From the NCBI GenBank assembly GCA_015075555.1, contig JABTUD010000001.1, positions 1,426,001 to 1,490,000 of the forward strand: a stretch of DNA of 64,000 bases, given 5' to 3'. Positions within the stretch are counted from its first letter, which is position 1. Each line of letters opens with the position of its first letter. Position numbers and translations under genes: made by a program. This DNA comes from Thermoflexaceae bacterium (GTDB taxonomy: Bacteria > Chloroflexota > Dehalococcoidia > Tepidiformales > Tepidiformaceae). Below, one piece after another: positions 58,743 through 64,000 of this stretch. The notes beneath the pieces were generated by a model. That model was not told the origin of the DNA. It worked only from the letters and a program-made list of their open reading frames with translations, and ran no database searches.

Positions 58743-60122
58743 ATGGAACGGAAACAGATTGAGCGCGCCGCACGGCTGGCGGGGCTAGAGCTCGCACCGG
58801 ATACGGACGTTACCGTGACTGGCAACGACCCCATCCTCGAAACGCCGTTCCACCTCGGCGAGGGGGCAGCCACGGCCCTGGCCCTCGTCGGGCAGGAGGC
58901 GGACCGCACCTGGCGGATGCGCGGCGGGCGTCAGCAATCTCTCTCGATCGATATCCGGCACGCGGCAGCCTCACTGCGCAGCAGTGTTCACCTGGAACTC
59001 ATGGACGCCCCCACCCCCACGCGTGCCCGCCCCGGGTCCCACATCACGGCCATCTGGGAATGTGGCGACAGGCGCTTCATCCACCTCCACGGCAGTTTCA
59101 CCGATGCGCCGGGAATCCTCGCCGAGCTGGGAGTGGGCGCCGATGCCCCGGCAGAGGAGATCGCAGCCGCAGTGAAGGGCCGGGGGGCGTTCGAGCTTGA
59201 GGACGCGCTCGCCGCGAAGGGCCTCTGCTCGGCCGTCTGCCGGACTGCGGGAGAGTGGGCCAAACACCCCCAGGGGGCGCTCCTCGCAACAAAGCCGGTG
59301 GTGGAAGTGACGAGAATCGGCGATTCGCCGCCGGAGCTGCCAGGAGCCGGCGAGCGGCCCCTGAGCGGCGTTAGGGTGCTGGACCTGACGCGCGTGCTGG
59401 CGGGGCCTACATGCGCGCGCACGCTCGCCGAGCACGGCGCCGATGTGCTGCATATCGCCTCGCCCAACCTGCCCACGAGCGCCCTCTTTGAGATGGATAC
59501 CGGGCACGGCAAGCGGCAGGCGTACATCGACCTGAACGACCCCGCCCAGGCAGAGACGCTCCGGGAGCTGGTTCGCGGAGCGGACGTTTTCTCCCAGGGA
59601 TTCCAGGTGGGAACGCTCGCGCGCCGGGGCTTCGGTCCCGGGCAGGTGGCGGCGCTTCGGCCGGGGATCATCTACGTCTCGGAGAACGCCTTCGGGCACG
59701 AAGGGCCGTGGCGCCTGCGGCCCGGATGGGAGCAGCTCGCCCAGTCCACCACGGGCGTGGCCACAAGGCAGGGTGCGGGCGGGCGCCCCGTGCTTGCCCC
59801 AGCGGCGATGAACGACTACACCACCGGCTACTTCGCAGCCCTTGGGACGATGATGGCGCTGCGCCGGCGCGCCGCTGAGGGTGGCTCCTGGATGGTCACG
59901 GTGTCCCTATCGCAGACGAGCATGTGGTACTACCGGCTTGGCCACGACCTGGACCCTGCCCGCGCCACCGGCACAGGGGATGTTGCGGCATTCCTCGATG
60001 AGAGAGCCACGCCTTATGGGAGAATGAAGTATCTCCGCCCCACACTGGTGATGTCGGAGACGCCTCCACGGTGGGAGCTGCCGTCGGCGCCCCCGGGTAG
60101 CGGCGAACCTGCGTGGGTGTAG
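58743..60122 (+). CDS. Class III CoA transferase (CaiB/BaiF family)
   Basis: A 459-residue protein with an N-terminal extension of about 210 residues that resembles a degenerate first CaiB unit. A recognisable unit then starts at LSGVRVLDLTRVLAGPTCARTLAEHGADVLHI and contains MNDYTTGYFAALGTMMAL with the candidate catalytic Asp. It ends after about 460 residues, shorter than the 753-residue tandem homologue at 21018, so it may be a shorter relative or lack the end of its second unit. ATG at 58743 is chosen because GGGGGT lies eight bases upstream. Confidence 0.82.
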   Translation: MERKQIERAARLAGLELAPDTDVTVTGNDPILETPFHLGEGAATALALVGQEADRTWRMRGGRQQSLSIDIRHAAASLRSSVHLELMDAPTPTRARPGSHITAIWECGDRRFIHLHGSFTDAPGILAELGVGADAPAEEIAAAVKGRGAFELEDALAAKGLCSAVCRTAGEWAKHPQGALLATKPVVEVTRIGDSPPELPGAGERPLSGVRVLDLTRVLAGPTCARTLAEHGADVLHIASPNLPTSALFEMDTGHGKRQAYIDLNDPAQAETLRELVRGADVFSQGFQVGTLARRGFGPGQVAALRPGIIYVSENAFGHEGPWRLRPGWEQLAQSTTGVATRQGAGGRPVLAPAAMNDYTTGYFAALGTMMALRRRAAEGGSWMVTVSLSQTSMWYYRLGHDLDPARATGTGDVAAFLDERATPYGRMKYLRPTLVMSETPPRWELPSAPPGSGEPAWV

Positions 60123-60180
60123 CGACGGCCGGGTAAGGTGATAATCCGCAGAACCGGATACGGCCACCAGGAGGGAAGCG

Positions 60181-60945
60181 ATGCCCGGCTTTGACTCAGA
60201 CGGCGTGACCATCCACTTCGTGGACGAGGGCCAGGGGCCGCCCATCGTGCTCGTCCATGGGTTTGCCGGCAGCATCGAATCGAACTGGCGCGCCCCGGGC
60301 ATCATCGACGCCCTGGTCGGGTCCGGCCGCCGGGTGATAGCCCTCGACTGCAGGGGCCACGGCCAGAGCGGAAAGCCCCACGACCCGGAAGCGTACTCCG
60401 GCGCGAAGATGCCCGGGGACGTAATCGCCCTGATGGACCACCTGCAAATCGCAAAGACCGACCTGATGGGGTATTCCATGGGCGGTGGAATCGCGACCAC
60501 CCTCATGTTGTCACACCCTTCGAGGTTCAATGCTGTCATCATCGGAGGCGCCGGCTACTTCGGCGGCGGCGGAGGCGAACGCGCAGCCCGCTTCAACCCC
60601 ATTGCTGAGGCGCTCGAAGCGCGCGATCCCGGCCAGCTGACGGACCCCATGGCCCGCGGGCTGCGCGCTTTCGCCGAAAGGAACGGCAACGACCTCCTCG
60701 CGCTCGCTGCCATCCAGCGGTCCAATCGGACCGGCGCCGGCAGTGCAGGCCTTGCTCACGTCACGAACCCCGTGCTCGTCCTTGCAGGCAGCGGCGACCC
60801 GGTGATGCCATCGGCGCAGCAGCTGGCGGCAACGGTACCGGGCGCGCAGCTCATGATCGTCCCGGGTGATCACCTCTCGGTCGTCCGCGGGCCCGCCTAC
60901 TCCTCGGCGGTGGTGGAGTTTCTCTCTCTCGCCTCGCCTGTATAG
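60181..60945 (+). CDS. Alpha/beta hydrolase
   Basis: A 254-residue alpha/beta-fold hydrolase. The oxyanion segment VLVHGFAGSIESNWRAPG, the nucleophile elbow MGYSMGGG, an aspartate in the GSGDPVMPSAQQL region and the histidine in PGDHLSVVRGP form the triad. ATG is preceded by AGGAGGGA, and a -10 (GATAAT) is at 60140. Substrate unknown; esterase or lactonase are possible. Confidence 0.88.
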   Translation: MPGFDSDGVTIHFVDEGQGPPIVLVHGFAGSIESNWRAPGIIDALVGSGRRVIALDCRGHGQSGKPHDPEAYSGAKMPGDVIALMDHLQIAKTDLMGYSMGGGIATTLMLSHPSRFNAVIIGGAGYFGGGGGERAARFNPIAEALEARDPGQLTDPMARGLRAFAERNGNDLLALAAIQRSNRTGAGSAGLAHVTNPVLVLAGSGDPVMPSAQQLAATVPGAQLMIVPGDHLSVVRGPAYSSAVVEFLSLASPV

Positions 60946-60976
60946 ACGTCTCTGCACGCTGACCCCGCCGCTCCGC

Positions 60977-60982
60977 TAAGAT
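60977..60982 (+). promoter_or_regulatory. -10 promoter for leaderless gene
   Basis: TAAGAT ends 6 bp before the GTG at 60989, so transcription would begin on or next to the start codon. No ribosome site exists. Confidence 0.5.
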
Positions 60983-60988
60983 CCCCTC

Positions 60989-61810
60989 GTGCGCGCCGTC
61001 ACCGATCGTTTCCTGCAGGCCGCCGATGGGCTCCGGCTTCACATCGCCAGCTTCGGCGGAGACGAGGGCCCACCGCTGCTCTTCATCCACGGCTCGTTCG
61101 GCCACGCCCGCGTCTGGGACTTCGTCGTGTCATACCTTCCCCCGCAGCGCCGGGCGGTGGCGATGGACCTGCCCGGGCACGGCGATTCCTCACACGCCCC
61201 GCACGAAGAGCGCTACGCCTTCGAACACCTGGTTGAGGACATCCGCTGCGTTGTGGAGCTCATTGGCGGCAAGCCAGTGCTCGCCGGGCATTCGGTTGGT
61301 AGCGCGCTGGCGATGCTCTGCGGCGCGGCATTCCCCGGTCTGCTCTCCGGCGCCGTGCTCATGGACATCGATCCGCGCCCACCCGATCGCCAGCCGCAGC
61401 ACCTGAACGACGTGGGCCGGTCTCCGCCGCGGAGCTACCCGAGCATGGCGCTGGCGGCGGCCCGCGAAGCGCGCATCGCGCCAGCAGCCTCGCCGGCCGT
61501 GCAATCCCACCTCGCCCTGCACGGCTACCGCCTGACCGATGCGGGCTATACCCAGAAGTTCGACCAGGCGTTCCTGCGCTCGGTGCGGACCTGGGATGCG
61601 CGCGAGCTCCTCCCGGCGGTTACCATCCCCGCGCTTGTGCTGCGCGGTGGCGATTCGACAGTCATGTCGGACGAAGGCTACCGCGATCTGATCGAACGGC
61701 TGCCGAATGTGCGCGGTGAGACGGTGTTCGGGGCAACACACCAGCTCCACCTCGATATGCCAAAGGCAGTCGCCGCCGCCATCGAGAGTTTCGTCGCAGG
61801 ACTACGGTAG
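60989..61810 (+). CDS. Alpha/beta hydrolase
   Basis: A 273-residue alpha/beta-fold hydrolase, clearly related to but distinct from the upstream gene. LLFIHGSFGHARVWDFV, the elbow AGHSVGSALAML, the aspartate in LRGGDSTVMSDEGY and the histidine in GATHQLHLDMP form the triad. The GTG start has no ribosome site but a -10 directly before it, suggesting a leaderless message. It converges with an enoyl-CoA hydratase gene. Confidence 0.88.
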   Translation: MRAVTDRFLQAADGLRLHIASFGGDEGPPLLFIHGSFGHARVWDFVVSYLPPQRRAVAMDLPGHGDSSHAPHEERYAFEHLVEDIRCVVELIGGKPVLAGHSVGSALAMLCGAAFPGLLSGAVLMDIDPRPPDRQPQHLNDVGRSPPRSYPSMALAAAREARIAPAASPAVQSHLALHGYRLTDAGYTQKFDQAFLRSVRTWDARELLPAVTIPALVLRGGDSTVMSDEGYRDLIERLPNVRGETVFGATHQLHLDMPKAVAAAIESFVAGLR

Positions 61811-61813
61811 AGC

Positions 61814-62602
61814 TCAGGTCCCGGCCGCATCCCTTCCCCGTGCGAGGGCGCGTGCGGCAAGCAGGTAATCCGCGTCGCTGTGGTTCACGTAGTCGGGGAC
61901 CATCGCATTGGCGAGCGCGCGTGTGGTGGACTTGGTCATGGCGATGGCCAGCGGGTCCTTTGCGAGGAGTTTGGCTGCGAGGGCGCGGGCAGCGGGCAAA
62001 ACCTCGGCATCGGGCACAACCTGGTTCAGGAGCCCGAAGCGGAGCGCGTCTGCTGAGGAGAAGCGGTCGCACGTCATCACGAGCTCCTTCGTGCGCGCGG
62101 GCCCAACTTCGCGCATCAGCCGCGACAACGCTGCCCATGAGAGCGGGATGTTCAGGTCGATTTCGGGGATGGAGAACCACGCCGATTCACCGGCGATGCG
62201 CAGGTCCAGGCAGGCCGCGAAGGCGAGGGCCCCGCCCACGGCGAGCCCGTTGATGGCGCCGATGGTGACCTGGTCGAGCGCTTCGAGGGCAGCCGTTGTG
62301 CGCGTGCCGGTGCCGGCCCAGAGCCGGTCTTCGAGCGGCGAGGCGCCCGGGGCGCTGGGCAACGAAAGGAGCTGGTCGGCGGCCTTCTTGAATGCCCCTC
62401 GATCGGCGCCCGCCGAGAAGGCCCGGCCGGCGCCGGTCATGATGATCACCCGCGCCGAGGCATCGCGCTGCAACGTGTAGCAGGCTTCTTGCAGCTCATC
62501 GTGCATCTTGAAGCTGATGGCGTTGAGCTTTTCGGGCCTGTTGAGCGTGATTGTGACCAGGCCGGGAAGATCACGGTCGTGTTCGACCAGCAGTGTTTCC
62601 AT
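61814..62602 (-). CDS. Enoyl-CoA hydratase/isomerase family protein
   Basis: A 262-residue crotonase-fold protein. RPEKLNAISFKMHDEL opens it; the oxyanion motif GRAFSAGADRGAFK and the GLAVGGALAFAACLDLRIA segment are present. In the usual second catalytic position the pattern is SWAALSRLMREVG. The C-terminal ATTKSTTRAL block ends it. Hydratase, isomerase and hydrolase activities are all possible. Confidence 0.87.
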   Translation of the reverse strand: METLLVEHDRDLPGLVTITLNRPEKLNAISFKMHDELQEACYTLQRDASARVIIMTGAGRAFSAGADRGAFKKAADQLLSLPSAPGASPLEDRLWAGTGTRTTAALEALDQVTIGAINGLAVGGALAFAACLDLRIAGESAWFSIPEIDLNIPLSWAALSRLMREVGPARTKELVMTCDRFSSADALRFGLLNQVVPDAEVLPAARALAAKLLAKDPLAIAMTKSTTRALANAMVPDYVNHSDADYLLAARALARGRDAAGT

Positions 62603-62689
62603 ATCGACTTCCTCCGTAAGAACGGACGGAATGTAGCACTGCGGAGGCCCTCCGGTCGCGCGGAAGGGCCCCCGGGCCGGGCCGCCCGG

Positions 62690-63199
62690 TCATTCCATCG
62701 CCGGGCGGCCCAGCCCGCCCATGGAGTCGGCGGCCATCCTGGCGCCGTCAAACGTGATGAACTTCTCCGGCACGACCTCCAGGACAACCCGGCGTGGCGA
62801 GTCGAGCATCTTCGCGAACCCGGCTGCCTGGGCAGCGTTCCCCGGGATCAGTGCCGCCGCCAGCACCGGGTAGTACCAGGCCTTCGTCTCTTCGTCTTCG
62901 TGCACGATGCAGCGGCCCTTGATGGTAACCGTACGGCCGGCTGCCATCTTCGATCCCGTGCTCGTCACCACGACGGAGACGCGCCCATCACGGCGGACAG
63001 CGGGGATGCGCTTTCGCTGCGCCGAGGCCGTGAGCCAAACGCGGCCATCGCGCCACACGTAGCTCATCACGACGCCCACGGGCCACCCATCGCGGGTCGA
63101 CCAGATGAAGGTGCACTCGTTCTGGGTGTGGAGGAGCCTTTCCCGGGTCTCGTCATCGAGGGGGTAGATGGAGACCTCTTCATAGTTGGTTATCGACAC
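62690..63199 (-). CDS. Pyridoxamine 5'-phosphate oxidase-like flavin- or F420-dependent protein
   Basis: A 169-residue split-barrel protein. RLLHTQNECTFIWSTRDGWPVGVVM, VWLTASAQRKRIPAVRRDGRVSVVV and GRTVTIKGRCIVHED are the blocks of the PPOX class. Such proteins reduce or oxidise a substrate with FMN or F420, or bind haem. The GTG start has GGAG seven to eight bases upstream; an earlier in-frame start at 63253 is less likely. It lies between hydratase and metH on the same strand, without coupling. Confidence 0.82.
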   Translation of the reverse strand: MSITNYEEVSIYPLDDETRERLLHTQNECTFIWSTRDGWPVGVVMSYVWRDGRVWLTASAQRKRIPAVRRDGRVSVVVTSTGSKMAAGRTVTIKGRCIVHEDEETKAWYYPVLAAALIPGNAAQAAGFAKMLDSPRRVVLEVVPEKFITFDGARMAADSMGGLGRPAME

Positions 63200-63307
63200 T
63201 GCGCTGCTCCGGATCAGGCCAATCGGCCTGGAGTTTGGCCAAGCGTACAGCACGGGCGGCGAGACACGGGATGTGCCCCGGACAGGCGAACCCGGCCATC
63301 GCCTGGC

Positions 63308-64000
63308 TCAGCGGATTACGAAGTAACGCGCTTCGGGGTGGTGGACAATGATGGCGCTTGTGGACTGCTCGGGGTGCCACTGGAAGGTCTCGCTCAGCTC
63401 CACGCCGATACGGCCCGGGCCGAGCAGCCTGGCGATGCCTTTCTGTTGTTCCAGGTCCGGGCAGGCGGGGTAGCCGAAGGAGTAGCGTGACCCCCGGTAA
63501 CCCTGGGCGAAGATCTCGCGCATGGTCGGGGCATCGTCGCCGGCGATGCCAAGCTCCTCGCGGATGCGCCTGTGCCAGAACTCGGCCAGCGCCTCCGCGC
63601 ATTCCACGGCGAAGCCGTGAAAATGCAGGTAATCGCGGTACTCGTTGGCCCGGAAGAGCTCCTGAGCGAAGCCGGTGGCGCGCGAGCCCATGGTCACGAG
63701 CGAGAATGCCACGGTGTCGTATTCGCCGCTCTCGACGGAGCGAAAGAAGTCGGCGATACAGAGGTGGCGGCCGCTCGACTGGCGAGGGAACTCGAAGCGC
63801 ACGGGTTCGCCCATGGGGGCGCCATCGCTCATCTCCGGCCAGACCAGCAGGCCGTTACCTTCGGACTGGCAGGGGTAGTAGCCGTAGACCACCTGCGGAA
63901 CAAGCAGCTGCTCCGCGATCGCGCGCTCCTGCCAGCGCCGGAAGACCGGGCGCACCTCCTGGTCCACGAAAGCCTCGTATTCGCGGTCGCTGCGCTGGCC
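63308..64000 (-). CDS. metH: Cobalamin-dependent methionine synthase, C-terminal part (5' end beyond window)
   Basis: The last 230 residues of a minus-strand gene that runs off the right edge. They form the S-adenosylmethionine-binding reactivation domain of MetH. GYYPCQSEGNGLLVW, CIADFFRSVESGEYDTVAFSLVT, YRGSRYSFGYPACPDLEQQ and EQSTSAIIVHHPEARYFVIR are typical, with the HPEA motif near the end. In the enzyme this domain re-methylates oxidised cob(II)alamin with AdoMet. The catalytic and B12-binding domains must lie outside. Confidence 0.9.
   Translation of the reverse strand, partial: GQRSDREYEAFVDQEVRPVFRRWQERAIAEQLLVPQVVYGYYPCQSEGNGLLVWPEMSDGAPMGEPVRFEFPRQSSGRHLCIADFFRSVESGEYDTVAFSLVTMGSRATGFAQELFRANEYRDYLHFHGFAVECAEALAEFWHRRIREELGIAGDDAPTMREIFAQGYRGSRYSFGYPACPDLEQQKGIARLLGPGRIGVELSETFQWHPEQSTSAIIVHHPEARYFVIR

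Overview
The window is 64 kb of high-GC, gene-dense bacterial chromosome with no rRNA, tRNA or CRISPR array that I can see. The mix suggests a free-living, chemo-organotrophic bacterium of the Chloroflexota (Dehalococcoidia-like). It has many acyl-CoA and CoA-transfer enzymes, a citramalate synthase, a surface protein with a non-LPxTG sorting-like tail, GGAGGGA heptad repeats, extended -10 promoters with near-leaderless genes, and frequent GTG and TTG starts. The phylum is an inference from style and gene content. No marker was searched.

Layout. 1-8 kb: CCA-adding enzyme (cut by the left edge), a chemoreceptor, a large anchored surface protein flanked by heptad repeats, and a thiamine-diphosphate enzyme. 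8-12 kb: a DUF488 protein with a tail-to-tail overlapping partner, then a TetR regulator with its DHA2 drug-efflux pump. 11.7-17.2 kb: a minus-strand operon with three adenylate-forming (PaaK-like) proteins, two of them degenerate, a four-helix membrane protein and a nitroreductase-like protein. 17.4-20.4 kb: a beta-lactamase-fold hydrolase and a MacB/LolD-type ABC pair. 20.4-31.9 kb: lipoprotein, tandem-fused CaiB, enoyl-CoA hydratase, lipid kinase, double VOC protein, a Wzm/Wzt/GT2 polysaccharide export operon, a truncated 3-hydroxyacyl-CoA dehydrogenase, two DUF3237 paralogues and a MoaD unit. 32-39.2 kb: citramalate synthase, an orphan DMSO-reductase-family molybdoenzyme subunit, and gyrA.

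39.4-47.1 kb is the most accessory-looking part. It holds a lipoprotein/MauE pair, then a 2.7-kb cassette (XRE-MmyB regulator plus a disordered acidic protein) bounded by 89-bp direct repeats, then a MaoC-type hydratase gene cleanly split by a 1357-bp IS5-like element with a TTAG target duplication, and its operon partner CoA-transferase. 47.1-56.4 kb: rmlD; a textbook cyclic-di-AMP riboswitch placed in front of a 60-residue zinc-ribbon gene; a thioesterase; an MFS carrier; PRPP synthetase; an asymmetric heterodimeric ABC exporter; and two small proteins. 56.5-64 kb: acyl-CoA dehydrogenase, CaiB-type CoA transferase, two alpha/beta hydrolases, enoyl-CoA hydratase, a flavin-type oxidase and the C-terminal end of metH.

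Functionally the window is dominated by acyl-CoA metabolism: dehydrogenase, hydratases, hydroxyacyl dehydrogenase, CoA transferases, thioesterase, ligases and epimerase-like VOC. These lie in small scattered operons rather than one pathway cluster. The strongest candidates for something undescribed are the c-di-AMP riboswitch/zinc-ribbon unit, the repeat-bounded XRE/disordered-protein cassette, and the PaaK-like operon with degenerate paralogues.
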